A DNA stretch of 64,000 nt from assembly GCA_015847255.1 (NCBI GenBank), contig JADLZK010002792.1:186001-250000 (forward strand). Reading direction: 5' to 3'. This DNA is from Hyparrhenia diplandra (taxonomy: Eukaryota; Streptophyta; Magnoliopsida; Poales; Poaceae). Positions 1 to 11,975 of this stretch are shown piece after piece. The translations under genes were made by a program, and so were the position numbers. The first letter of the stretch is position 1; each line of letters starts with the position of its first letter. The notes beneath the pieces were generated by a model. The model did not search any database and was not told the DNA's origin. It saw nothing but the letters and a program-made list of their open reading frames with translations.

Positions 1-1081
1 GGCGGGAGCGGGAGCGGAGCCGCTGGGTGGCGGCAAAGGGCGGAGGCCGAGGCGGCGTGCGGGGAGCTCGGGCTCAATAACCGATGGGTCGTGGGCGCCA
101 GGCAGGGAGTCGGCGAGAGGCGAGAGTGTCGCGGGGGCCGGGTAAGCGTTGAGGGGCGCTGGTTGGGGAGGCAGGCAGAGCTTAATGGTGCGACGCGACG
201 CCGGTCCGCCCCCTAGAGTCTAGGTTTGAGACTTTTAGGGAGTAGAGATGAGACGGTGTTGTCGATCATGGTAGCATTGGCACTTGTGTTGTTAGTAATC
301 CTGATTGAATGGTGACCTGTAACAACAGCGTCGTCAGTGCATAATATAATGCACACGTGGATGCATTCACACTCAATTAAACTCAGCTTAATGAACAAGA
401 AGATCAAGATCAATTATGCATACAATACTTACAATCTGCATGGGAGAGCACTAGAAACAGTATAGCCACCACGCACACGAAACCACCGTTGCCGCATAAC
501 CGCAACCCCTTCATCCTCGATGGCAAAAGAGAGGCCACGCCGAATTCAATGGAATATGGCCTGGTACTACATGTTCATTTATATAGTCGGCTGATTACAC
601 AATTTAGGTAATATTGATCTATATCCATATATCTATATACTGATAATAAAACGAGCTCTAAATCCAAAAAATATAGCAGAGTTGCAGACCGCTTGATGAG
701 GGCAAAGAATTTCCCAAATCTATCTATACCCACTAATAAAGAGAGAAAATTTCTTGTCCACCTTTTTTTGGGTCTGCCGTCTCCCCGCCCGGCCCCTCAG
801 ACGTACCCCTTCCGTATTCCTCGTCCGATTGTTCCGCCTCGCATGCCACACGCACAAGTCTATATAGGATACGTTAACCAGCCTACGGCTTTTTGTGTGT
901 CCGTATAGTACGTAGTTAGAGATAGATACTTTAAAAAGTAGAGGAGTCCAAAACGGAATATAGGATTTTAGTTTATCGACGGAGTTGGAGATGGACATGA
1001 ACCGAAGCACTTTTCCACATTAGTAACCGGAGATGCAAGGAAAACAAATTGAGTGACCCCCGCACCAGATCGATATCAAAA
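1..1081. other. Left flank, no gene recognised
   Basis: The first 200 bases are GC-rich (repeated GGCGG and GGGAG words) and the rest is AT-richer. Open frames here are short (66-96 codons), overlap on opposite strands and show no family motif I know. The GC-rich start could be the edge of a gene lying left of the window, but nothing proves it. A 55-base motif shared with position 4145 lies at 715-772 and is listed separately. Confidence 0.4.
715..772 (+). repeat. Copy 1 of a shared 55-base AT-rich motif, possible Helitron 5' end
   Basis: The stretch contains TCTATACCCACTAATAAAG, then GAGAAAATTTCT, then CACC and a T run. Nearly the same order of blocks occurs at 4145-4200. A TC start after an A, followed by an AT-rich leader, resembles plant Helitron 5' termini. 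I see no convincing 3' hairpin plus CTRR end, so the Helitron label is a guess; the repeat itself is directly visible. Confidence 0.4.
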
Positions 1082-1086
1082 CAAAG

Positions 1087-3210
1087 TGTAAGGACCTTGA
1101 TGTCGCCTAGGAGGCCTAGAGGGGGGGGGTGAATAGGCCCTGTACCTTAAAAATCACCGAAAAAACAAACTCGAAAGCAGTTTTGAACAACGCTGGCGGT
1201 AATCGCCTCGCCTTTGCGCTGCATCGCTCGTCTGCGGCAAGCCGCCTCGCCTCATGCACCGCCGCTCGCGGACAAAACACAAACTGCAGCTTTGAAATCT
1301 AAGCAACGAAACTTAGATCGAAAGTGACTTTCCCAAGTTCCTCGCACACAAATATATCACATATATCCAATAGAAAGTAACAGAACTCCTCAACAAAGTA
1401 GATCGACAAACCCTAGCTCACAAGAATATATATGCAAGAATGTAAAAAGCACACGCGGAGACAAGGATTTTTCCCGTGGTTCACCGTCGCCACAAAGGTC
1501 GGGTTACGCCCACGTTGTTGAGGTATCCACAAAAGGATTGGGATTCGCCACACAAGCTGTCCCTTCCTCGTTCTCAAGTCAAGGGAGTGAACCCTTGAGA
1601 TGAGGGGTGATTTTCTTGATTTTGAGTGAGGTTACAAACCTCCCAAGGCTGCCACACAAGTTGGCAAAAGCTCAAGGGTGACGCTTAGCCGGGCTAGGAG
1701 CAAAGCTCCAAGAGTAAAGAACCCTAGCACACCGGCCAAACGCCAACCAAATGCTCTTTCAAGATGGGGAACTTGTAGATCCGGTCTCCAATCGCAGGTT
1801 TGCTGCCTTTTCCCTCAAGATTTGATGGTGGGAATCGAAATCTAGCTTGGGGAGTGGAGGAGCAACAATGGAGGAGAGAGAGAAAGAGCTCGGGTCCTGC
1901 TCTTCCACGAAATGAGCGTTGGGGAAGAAGAAGTGACCGTTGGGGAGGGGCGGGATGGGTATTTATACCCGGGGACCCTTAACGGTTCGTTTGGCGCGGC
2001 ATCGCCTCATTTTAACGCTGGGTGACCGCTGCCTTGTAATCTTACCTCACTTACGCCGCGGCACGCCGCTACCGCCGTAACGACAAAGGGTAAAACCGAG
2101 TTTTGGATGGCTGTTTTGGCTTAGAGTGATGTTTTTGGCCGAGCCGGAGGTTTGAGCATTTAGTTCACATGTAGCCAAGGGTCCTAGGATCCCTCTTAAT
2201 AGTACGGCATGTCCTAAACTCAAGATTCAAAATATAAATGAATTTAAACCTCCATGAGTCCAGGTTGCCATCCATTGCACTTGAGAGGTTCCATCAACCT
2301 GTACATCATCCTCTATCATCTTTGTCTCATCTCTTAGAGCAAATCTACTTTGAGCATGTGATTTGAGCCATTTCCACAAATGTGAGTTCAACTTATGGCT
2401 TCAAGTCACTTCCATTAATGATTTGATCCTCAACACAATATGACTCATCATAGCTTGATTAGTTCCTCGACTAAATGCAAGTACTCTCTTCTTCACCATA
2501 GCCATGGTACCTCGGGTCCCCAAGCCACCGCTTGCCCTTCACCTTCGCTTAGTACCTCAAGCCCTTTCCTTGCTATCTTCACCTTATCAAGGCATATTCA
2601 AGTCACATCACATTAAGCATCCATTGAAATAACCATTTCTTCAACACTTTGATCCTTGCTTGATTATCTTGTAGATATGAATGTTGAGACCAATCAAGCT
2701 TCGGTTTGACTCACATAGAGACATACATGGATCAACATCAATATGGTCAAGCCAATTCACGGTTCCTTATATCCTATCATTTTGGCTTGACACTCCAACA
2801 CTTATTTCAATCTTCTATTCATGGGAAACAAGCCATTATAGAGACCAATCGAAAATCATCAACTCTTGTCTCATTTTCCTTTTGCCAAGTATGCTTGCTT
2901 TCACATGATGCTATGATATTCCACAACATATAAGCCATTTCCTTGATTCCATTTGCATTGTTGTCTTTTGCTTGAACTAGACTGTTTTCATCATCTTCCA
3001 GTACAACAATACACAATTTGGCTTTGCTTCCATACTATGTGGAATACCATCAAGTTTGCTTGTTGAACCTTGAATATACTTGTTACTTCACAATCCACAA
3101 GTATATGCAATAGACTCGATTTCTGTTCAACACTTAGCAAACTTATTAGACCTTTAATTATGTTGTCATTCAGTTCACCAAAACCCACTAAAGGGCTAGA
3201 TGTACTTTCA
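1087..3210 (-). mobile_element. Solo copia-type LTR, SIRE/Maximus-like, with CAAAG target duplication
   Basis: The segment begins TGTAAGGACC and ends TGTACTTTCA, giving TG...CA termini. It is flanked by CAAAG at 1082-1086 and again at 3211-3215, the 5-base duplication expected of LTR retrotransposon insertion. Read on the minus strand it starts TGAAAGTACATCTAGCCC and ends with a C-rich block (CACCCCCCCCCTCTAGGCC) before CCTTACA. The copia LTR at 59338-61077 has a similar C-rich end. No internal coding domain is present, so this is a solo LTR left by LTR-LTR recombination. Length is 2124 bases. The lineage name is from recalled end motifs; the solo LTR call rests on the termini and the duplication. 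Confidence 0.85.
1960..1967 (-). promoter_or_regulatory. TATA box of the solo copia LTR
   Basis: The minus strand reads TATAAATA here, inside the LTR, preceded by GGGTCCCCGGG and followed by CCCATCCCGCCCC. This is the only canonical TATA box I noticed in the LTR, and its strand agrees with the minus orientation inferred from the termini. Confidence 0.5.
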
Positions 3211-3215
3211 CAAAG

Positions 3216-4217
3216 CAACAGATCAAACTAAGACCAAATCAAAACCAACACCGAGAATTTGGGACCAAATCAAAGCCCGCACAACTAATACCGAATCAAG
3301 CAAGCAAGGCGATAGGCGTAAATTAAATCTGCGGAGACCACCCAGCCTTGGCGGCCGCGGCGCGCCCGCCCGCCTTGTCTGCCTTGACGCCCCTCATCCG
3401 GTCATCCGCGTCCGAGATCCGTGGTCATTGTTGGCCGCCCTACACCCGCCGTTGATCGTTGCTTCACCCTCACCGCTGCGCGGTCGGGATAGGGTTAGAG
3501 GAGGGATGAGAGTTCTAAACGCCTCCGGCGTGGTTGCGTCGCGGCAACCGGGATGGACTATATTCCCAAAGACTTGAAGACTTGGTGGGCCTTCAACTTT
3601 GCTACTGCATTCAAGAAGATTTTTTTTGTGTGTATTTTTTATTTAGCTCTCATTTTTAATTATTATTGCACCGATGTGATTAGCCCGATGTGATGCTAAC
3701 CTTGCACGTGTTACCATCAATGTTCTCCATGTATGTGACTCCTTGCTAACTTTGATCGAGTTTTGAATTAAAATTTTTATGCATGTAGAAAGGATATCAA
3801 ATAACTTGATATTTTTGTGTTTTGCATCAAAAAAAATGTTTGTACTGTGTATGGCGTGGGGCCTAAACATAATCATGTTATTATTGGCCTGTACTATATT
3901 ATAGATGCTATTGTCATTGTATTAGATATAGTTTTAAATTTTACGTAAAACAAAAAAAGTAGATATGTAACATTCGATCATTAGCCCATTGTTTTCAATA
4001 AATGTTTGATAGTTTTCTTCTCCCGTTGTTAACGACAGGGCATATTTGCTAGTCCAAGGACAAATTTAAACATATATGTTCACAACGATCACTAAAATAA
4101 TTACAAAAAGTCGATCGATTCGACGATGCTTAAAAAGAAATTAATTTATATCTATACCTACTAATAAATTGAGAAAATTTCTCATTCACCTTTTTTTTTT
4201 CATATTTTTTATGCTGC
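3216..4217. other. Inter-element DNA, no gene recognised
   Basis: A GC-rich patch at about 3330-3580 carries a 125-codon open frame without known motifs. The rest is AT-rich. It might be part of the ancestral locus or of a captured sequence. I see no splice-site series, repeat pair or protein signature to support a gene. Confidence 0.35.
4145..4200 (+). repeat. Copy 2 of the 55-base AT-rich motif
   Basis: It contains TCTATACCTACTAATAAAT, GAGAAAATTTCT, CACC and a T run, in the same order as at 715-772. The outer gypsy element inserted 22 bases after its end, so whatever element this motif starts would continue from 58866. Confidence 0.4.
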
Positions 4218-4518
4218 CTCACTTGTTCGGTGTTTTGAGAACCGGGGTATCTCAAGCACCGCAATAATATGTAGGTCGGTGCGGCTCCCGCGATGGCGTG
4301 CGCGAGCTTGGAAGACGAGGGGTTTATCCTGGGTTCAGCCATGGGGCCCCTACGCCCAGCCAGCTTGTGACCTTTTCAGATACTCGCACCAATTGTGCAC
4401 AAGAACCAAAGCGGTTACAAGATGTTCGGGGAACGAAGAAGGACTTCAATCAGGGATGAGTTGGCTAAGTGTGAAAACCTAGTAAGAGGGGATCCGTTCT
4501 ATTGTGGCATTAGTCCCC

Positions 4519-4527
4519 CTTTTATAG
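4519..4527 (-). promoter_or_regulatory. TATA box in the B 3' LTR
   Basis: The minus strand reads CTATAAAAG followed by GGGGGACTAATGCC. The same box is at 57699-57707 in the other LTR, and a similar one is at 41167-41175 in element A. Conservation between two elements supports its role as the LTR core promoter, driving minus-strand transcription. Confidence 0.6.
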
Positions 4528-5162
4528 TGTAAAGGAGAGATAATGTATACAATACGTGTCGTGTCTGAGAATGCTAAGGTGTCTACTATCCGGGCCGTGG
4601 GCGTATCATGCCCGAGCAGGACCTCGGGTTCCCTAAGGGAGTGCCCTGGCGTGACGCGTGTCTTGGAGTCTCCTATGTTCGTGTCCGTTGCTTTCGAGGG
4701 GAGGGCCTCTTGAGGGGCCAAATGGTGACCCTCCCCGATCCCTTTACGATCCGCAACCGGCTTGGTCCGCGCCCCGGGCGTGGTGTCGACGCCCCAGGGT
4801 CCTTAGACTCGTGTCGTGGAAACGGTTGTAAGCAAATGAACGGTGGAGTTGTGTTTCCCCATGCGAGGCGGCGTGTGTGATAACTCGTTCCCTTTATGTC
4901 CATCAACGGGGATGCGAGGAGATAGCGAATCGTCGGGGCAATCGATTGCCCCATCATCGCGGCCTTGTGAAGGTGCATTTAATGCGGCTGCTCCCCACTC
5001 TTTGGGTTTGGCTTCCCAAGGCGCCCCGCGAGGTGGTGTTTCTGGGAGAGGGAAGAGCCGAAGAGTGGGGTCCCCTATCCCGGGCGAGGCGGAGAAGTCT
5101 TGCCCGAGGGTCATGGTCCGCAGGCGAGGAGGATTGTCTTTCAGAGACCCGCGATCCTCGGG

Positions 5163-7939
5163 TGTAACACCCGGTTTTAAGAACAAAACCAAGCGCACAC
5201 CATATGTGAGCCATGGAAGTCAAATCTCACATATAGCTACAAATAACTAGTAGTATCAATTCACAATGCTTAAAATATAATTTTAACATAATATAAAAGA
5301 CATAACCTCGGCTAGCGCGGACAGCGGAAAGACACTCCCGATCTTCTAGTGTGGACTCCACAGGGAACGACCTGATTTGGTTGATCACAAGCCTAAACTT
5401 CACCGAGGTGTGGGGAATAGCAAGAGTGAGTCCATGTTGAACTCCGCAAATATAGCTAGGCAATATCTACCAAAAAACCCATGATCAATATAACATAAAT
5501 AATGCATAGCATGAAACAATAAATCATGAACAATTTAATAAGCATGTATAACCAACAATTATATCATAAACAACATCATCAACAGAAAGTAAATCCTTCC
5601 CTCGGGTTTTCCAGGCCGTTCATAACCGCGAACACTACCGATATATCGTTTTTTAACTCAAGCAGAGGTGTACACTTTCACTACGAAGTTATGACTTTCC
5701 CACCGCATGGGTTCTAGACTCCCAAACAATGAAAACCCATATAAAGTCTTTCAAGGGTTCACCTAAAAATATTAGTGGCCAAATGAGCTACAACCCCGCT
5801 TTCTCCCAATTCCTCGCAAACCACCAACAAAGATAACCAAAGCCCTTGAACGACTAAAGCCGTGAGCCATGTAGCCCCCATAGTCTGTACGGTAAATCCC
5901 GAATTTTGCCAAAGGATAAGTCCTTATGGAGAGCTAAGAGCATCATAAACGAAACATAGCTCTTTTTCGCCCTATGAACCATGTTATCAAGAATTCACAT
6001 TTAACGTTCAAAGTGCATAAACATTAAGCAAGTCATAAGATCATGGTTTAAAGCTAGCATATCCCAAAACTATACTTGCCTTAAATAGACATCCTTTCTT
6101 CAAGTCCAACTCTTCAATAGAACTCCTTCTTGATCATCAACTTCTTCTAGATCATCAACGTAAAGCTCACCGCCTACTCGATTCCAATCAAGCAACACAC
6201 AAACATATGGATCCAATCATGCATAACAAACATAGCTACAATTAGAACAGTACACCAGCAATTGAAAATCAAGTTGAAAAGATTATAAAACTAATCTACA
6301 CGTCACTATGATCACATCGATATAAAGATCACAGAGATCGGAGCTAAACGGCGTAGATAGGAATTTTACAAGTTTAATATTAATAAAATATTAAGCTTAT
6401 TAGAAAGTCAAAATTTGAAAGATCCATAACCTGACTAATAGTAAGATTAACATGTAGATTATGAATTTACGAATCTTACGCAATTTGAACGGATCAATTC
6501 AGAGCTAAAACGCAAAAGGTACGAAGATTTGAAATCTGGTGGCAGTATTGTAAATAACAGGAACGGGATTTTTGAAATAAATAAATAAATAATTTCTGAT
6601 TTTGAACTGAGCTAGGGATCTCGAGCATGATTACAGATTAGGCTGAGGACTCTTTAGCAAAACAAACAATGAAGGGGTATCTTCTAATCTTTATCCTTAA
6701 TCTAGATTTGGACGGCTCAAGATGATGGAGGTGAATGTGTATTTGCATTGTATTCTAGATTTATTTTTGTAAAAGAAAACGGCGAGGAGACCATATGATG
6801 TCATCAAGATAGCAATTGGATGAATCGACGGTGAACTGGTGCATGACCGAAGATGATATAGGGCAAATTGAATATCGTAGAGTCATTGGAATGACAAGGT
6901 GAATAAAGTAAACATTAGTTAATTGGCTTGCTTGATGATGATGTCTACGTACTGGATATACGTATGCTCTGTATAGGGCACTTGCATGCTTGGCTTTTGT
7001 TTGCATGGACGGGATGGTTAGTTCACGGAGATAACAAGCTAGGCATTGATCTACAAAAGATATATAGAGTAAGATGAGGTTCGGTAGATGTATTGCTCAC
7101 CATAGTCAAACCATCAGCCGGCAAAGAACAACGAGGTTGTGCTCGACTTGGACAAGAAGATGATGCTTCACGTGGCAGATCGACGGCGGCAGCGACAGAA
7201 TCGAGAGACACGGCAAGGTCGTGCAGTTCAATAGGACGACTGCTGCTTCCAGCGTAGTCCGTCGGCGTGGGAAACAGCAGAGCGACGGAACACCGAAGCC
7301 GAAACTCAGGCTCGGCGGCTAGGGTTTCTGCGGCTGCTGCGCTTGAAGCGAGGCGGCAGCGGCTCAGAAACTCGGCGAGATGGTCAAGATGGTGGCGGCG
7401 CTGCAAACTCTCGAAGCGAGAGCTAGGGCAATGCGAGCGTGAGACTTACATGGCTTTGGAAAAGATACAATCGGTCAAGGCATCCTTGCTATTCATAGAT
7501 GGGCACATCAACCGGCAAGAAGAGTCCTGGACACGAACGGCATGTATGGCAATAGGAAAGAATATGAAAGCATGGGCTCTCTTAGCTTGCTTATTTGGTT
7601 CATGTGCTCTCGTCAGAATATAACGGCCCAGGGATGGAATTTGCCAGCCGGCCAAAATAGCACCTCGGCCACAAGCAGTAGAAGGAAAGAAATAATTTTT
7701 TTTTTTTTTATTTAAAACGAGTTTTCAAAAGAATTTCAAATACCTTTCCGTTTCAGGTAAAAACCAATCAACACAAAAAAACACAATGCAACAGCATGAG
7801 TGCACAAGAATGTCTCTAGCCTTATAATTGATTTTATTTTGACAAAAATATTTATTTTCCTATATTTTCATGAGCACAAAACTACATAATTAAATCAAAT
7901 TAGCTATTTAAAAATCATGCAAAAAGTTTGGGTGGTACA
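5163..7939 (-). mobile_element. Solo gypsy LTR (Tekay-like) inside the B 3' LTR, TSD TCGGG
   Basis: Starts TGTAACACCCGG, ends GGTGGTACA, and is flanked by TCGGG at 5158-5162 and 7940-7944. It splits an LTR whose uninterrupted copy is at 57403-58860, so both edges are exact. On the minus strand it begins TGTACCACCCAAAC with a nearby TTTTTAAA stretch and ends GGGTGTTACA, which resembles the TGTAACACCCGTG start of the giant LTRs at 20359 and 27916. That suggests minus orientation and a chromovirus (Tekay-like) origin. It has no internal region. Open frames at 7023-7655 lie within the LTR, carry no recognised domain and are not annotated as genes. Confidence 0.85.
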
Positions 7940-8457
7940 TCGGGCGAGAGTGAACTTAGTCCCGAGGCTCGCCCCTCGGGTCGGGTAAGTTGTGGTAAAA
8001 GCGGGCTGTTCGGGTCTGGCGTCGTAGTACGCAGCAGATTTTGGTCCATATATGGATGGGTTTCGATAAGCCTATCGGGATTGTCTTCCCCCGCTCTCTA
8101 TACCCATGACAATTACCGTTGGTCCTTATTCTCATTACTTGAGGCTTCACCACAGGCCCTCTTGGCCTATTTTGGGGTGACCTAGCAAATTGGGCCTTGT
8201 CAAGCGAATGTTCGGAGATGGGCTGCCTTGGCAGGCTTTAAAGGGGCCCAAGAGAGTCGCCCGTATATTAAGTCCTTCTTAGCGAATCTGCGGGCTTGGG
8301 GCCGGCCTTCATTCTCTGGTCATCTCTTGGCCCAAAACACGTCTTGGGTCGTCAACTCCGGCGCCGTCTTCCCATCGGGTCCTTCTTCTTGGGCCTTGGG
8401 GCGCGCCATCCTTCATGGGCTTACTTTCCCTATGGGCCGATTATTTTTGTCCCCGAC

Positions 8458-9729
8458 GGTAGCCCCCGAGCCCCGAGGGAGTAGGATGACTCGTTCGGGG
8501 TTTTTGGCAATTGATTCTTGGTTTTGGTCTACCTTTAATCTCGGGACGGGTGCGGCGCGGGAAGCGCACCGCTGGGTGTAGCCCCCGAGGCCTCGGAGGA
8601 ATATTTTAATTCCTCGGAGGGCTTTTCTACGCCAAGAAGATCCGAACTACCCACTAATCTTATGTAAGATGTGCATGGGAGGTCCGAGATGCGGGGGCAG
8701 TCCGAGCCCGCGCTTATGTGCGCAAGGTCGTTCTAAACCTCTCCGTCTTTTTACTTACGCTCCTCTGTCGCCTTTTCGAAAAAGGGGAGGGAGGGGGTTG
8801 TGTCATACCGCCTCGCGTGAGCCGAGTATGGCACACCCCATTGAGCGTTGTAACAGAAATCTAAGCGAGTGCCCGTGCCTCCGCGGGAGGGGGGTCGGCC
8901 CAGGTGGTCCAGACTCACTCCATGAAAACTCTCGGACCACCCAGCGTATCCCGGTCCCCGGCAGGTCGGGTCCCGAGGGCCAACGGGCCTCCCACGGATG
9001 GGACATCTCTACGTAAGTGGTTACCGTAAGTCTTAGATACGCTCAGGGAAATCCCAAGCTTCCCGAGAGCTTAGGCTCTACGGTTGTGCATTTCCTTCGG
9101 CCCCTTGCCCGGTCGTCCCGAGGCACGGTGAGAAACCGGAGGCCCAGCCTTAAGATCCTACGGACCGTAAGGTGAGCTCATGGCTCGGCGTTTTCCTTTC
9201 TAGAGGTCACGCGGTGCGGTGATGTTTTTCCCGCCGAAGGCTCGGGAGCGCCTTCCGGGGAGGCATTTGAGTTTAGACAATGGATCGACATTTTTACCCC
9301 CGCAGGGGGGTCGGGCGATTTGGCACGCCTTTCCATGTTACTTCGAGGAGGCGATCGTCGCGGCCGATGGGACGGCTTGCCGCAGCTGCTCGCAGAGCCC
9401 GCCGCTGCGGCAAAAGATTAATCGTGAGGGGCCCACCGGATGCCTAGGGCTATCCGTCGCTGGATCCGCTCGTTGATCTTCCACCACGCCGGTTGGGCTA
9501 ACTCGACGGTTTCCCCGTCTCCCTTATATATTTGGAGGTTCTCGCCGGGCGGCGTGACGGCCTCCTTTCATCCCCTCGCATAGTGCTAGTTCTCGCTTCC
9601 CCCGCTATTCCCGGAGCAAAGAGGAAAGAGGGCGTGGAGAAGGAAGGGATTAAGGGAAAGGTGAAGAGGTAATTGCGCTTTACTTGTTGTTTCTCGCTCC
9701 CATTTGTTGCGGTTGTTGTGGAAAGGGAG
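8458..9729 (-). other. 3' non-coding region of B with polypurine tract
   Basis: Directly next to the 3' LTR, the minus strand reads CTCGGGGCTCGGGGGCTACC and then GTCGGGG, the G-rich primer tract plus LTR start typical of this family. The rest is GC-rich and carries only short open frames without motifs. It would be both the 3' UTR of B and the upstream region of the plus-strand accessory ORF. Confidence 0.6.
9524..9533 (+). promoter_or_regulatory. Candidate TATA box for the antisense accessory ORF of B
   Basis: TTATATATTT stands alone in a GC-rich stretch about 200 bases before the ATG at 9730, on the strand of the accessory ORF and opposite to gag-pol. The distance would leave a leader of roughly 170 bases. 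This is an inference from position and composition only. Confidence 0.35.
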
Positions 9730-11975
9730 ATGGCATCGCGTAAAGGAGTTTCCCTCCCTTTAGATCCTTTGCCTTGGCTGCGGTCGCGTCGGTGACCGAG
9801 GCGAAATTGCTGCGACTGGTGGATGAGGGTCTTCTGCGCCGCCGTACGGATGACTCACGACCGGAGTGGTTGGTTCCTGACGCGTCCCACGAGGAGCCAC
9901 AACCCCCATCCGGGTACATTGTAAGTATGATGGATTACCACAGGCGAGGCTTTGGCGTGCCGGCGAGTCGGTTCATGCGGGCAATCCCGCATTGGTACGG
10001 CGTTGAACTCCACCAGATCCCCCCAAACTCGATTGGCCAGACGTCGATTTTTGTGGCTCTCTATGAAGGTTTCTTGGGAATCAAGCCCCATTGGGAACTC
10101 TAGAGGTGGTTCTTCAAGGAGGAGTTGAACACCCTGAGCACCGGGCCACCTGGTTCTCCGCAACGGGCGGTGCGGGCTGGATCTTGCGTCATTCAACTCC
10201 ATCCCTCTGATAGATACGGGGTGAACCGAACGGAGGAGTACATTCTCTCACCCGCCATCGGGTTCGAACAAAGGATGGCAGGAAGAATGGTTCTACCTCC
10301 GAACGACGGAGGGGGTCTTCCGGCATACACCGGGAGTGTGATAAAGGTGAAGCCTGACCACTAGAATCATGGGCCTCCGCGACAGGAGCAACATCATTTG
10401 GATGCCCTTCGCGCCGCCATCCGTCGGCTTCGTGATCATGATGTGAACGCGGCGGCGGTTGTGGCTGCTTTCTCTCGTCGTCAAGTCCTCCCGCCGTGGA
10501 GAGGCCGCTCCACCTCCGCAGATGACAAGCCAACCTATCCGGCACTCGGATGGCTTTTGGGGATCTCACAGAGAAGCCCCGAGGCGCCGGGTCCGCGTGT
10601 TTCTAGGTGACAAGACTCCCAAGACGATCCCGGGGGATCGCTGGCGCCCCGGATTCGGGATACATCTCTGTGGTAAGTCCCGCTTGCTCATAATTGCGCG
10701 TTTCTCCTTTTCTTTCGAGAGAGTTGGTTCTGAAGTTCTATCCCCTTCCTTTATTCAGGGGAGGTTGAACTACAAAGAGTCGCTCCCCCCGCCTCGAGGA
10801 CCAGCCCGTCGGGAGGCTAATCGTGCTTTCAGAATGAACGCGAGCGGTTGAGGAAGGCCCGAAGCGGATTAGAAGAAGGCCGATAAGGTGGCCTTGAACA
10901 ATCGGGCGGCGTGAGCAGCGAAGCGTGGTGAGTCAACGGAGTCCTCGGCGACGGACTCCGCCTCGTCTTCAGGGGAGAACGACGCACTCTTCGTCCGGGA
11001 TCTTTGCTATGGGGTCATTATCGGGGCCCGAGGAGCGTTCCGAGTTAATGGAGTATGCTAGACATCGGGCGCCGGCGGAGAGGAGCTTCCTAAGGGAACG
11101 CGTGTCCCGCCCGCTGTTCCTCCAAGTTCAAGCGGGGAACTTGGGTGAGTCTAGGGACATCTCGAACGTGAGCAAACGCCACTTAAGCCCGCAGCAAGCG
11201 GGAGGGAACCGGAGACCCCTCCGGGAACTCCGCCGGGTGCGGCGAGAGGCCAATCCGGTTTAGTCGTTTGGGAGCCGGCCTGTTCCCGCGTCTCCCGCAG
11301 TCTCGGGCGGCGGCTACCCCCGAAGGCTACCCCCGAGGTCCCCGTGAGTTGATCCTCCTCTGGGCCGTGCCTTAAATCATCCTATTCCTCGGCTGGTTGT
11401 TTTGACCTTCTTTGAATTTTATGACATGAAAAGAGTTTCGAACCGCCGCTCTCCATCCTCGAAGCAACTCAAGTCCATTGCTCAAGCTTCGGCGGGCCAA
11501 GGACGGCGAGGTTGTCACGACAGGAGTTCCCTCGCCAACATCTTCTCATGTGATCCCATCCGGGGTGACCAGCGATTCGGGGGCTTAATGTCGGCCTTGG
11601 CCCAACTCCTCGCTCCAAGCCGCCGGGCGCCATCTTCCGAGGTTCCCGATCCATCCGAAGAGGCTTCACTGTGTTCGACGGAGCCGACTTCTTCTCCTCA
11701 CGCTTCACCACCACCGCCGGTGGCGGTGGAAGTCTTAATCCCCGAAATTACTCAAGCCGAGGGGGTCTCGGGAACGGATGTTGTGGGGAATGATCCCGGT
11801 AACAACCGAATCCTCCCGGCTCGAGGTCATTCCCCGATCCTTTCGGAGAAGTTCCTCAAGATGTCTCGTTTGATGCGGCCGAAGCCTTATCGCTACCCTC
11901 GGTGCCAACCAACAACCTTCAATTGGCGACCATGCGTTATCCGATTTAGGCGCCTCTCTTGCCCCGAGGGATGCT
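9730..11975 (+). pseudogene. Antisense accessory ORF of B, 'putative gypsy type transposon' (Transposase_28-like) N-terminal part
   Basis: Frames at 9730-10370 give a protein with VTEAKLLRLVDEGLL, then RRGFGVPASRFMRAI, then VALYEGFLGIKPHWEL. These blocks match the conserved domain found in grass gypsy accessory ORFs (Pfam Transposase_28, recalled). Its function is unknown. The ATG at 9730 is one frame off the domain, so a single indel separates them. Further frameshifts follow, and 11400-11970 encodes a Ser/Pro/Thr-rich linker. The ORF runs opposite to gag-pol, as in Tat elements such as RIRE2 and Grande. It is cut at 11975 by the CRM-like element; the C-terminal half is not clearly found, although 31823-34530 contains the corresponding region of element A. 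Confidence 0.7.

Larger units (their letters stand above)
4223..8457 (-). repeat. 3' LTR of element B, interrupted by a solo LTR
   Basis: The parts 4223-5162 and 7940-8457 match the right LTR (57403-58860) continuously, for example 'GAGAACCGGGG', 'CACCGCAATAATATGTAGG' and 'GATTATTTTTGTCCCCGAC'. The LTR has the inverted ends TGTCGG...CCGACA usual in this group. In element orientation this is the 3' LTR because the purine-rich tract and accessory ORF lie beside it at 8458 onwards. Confidence 0.85.
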
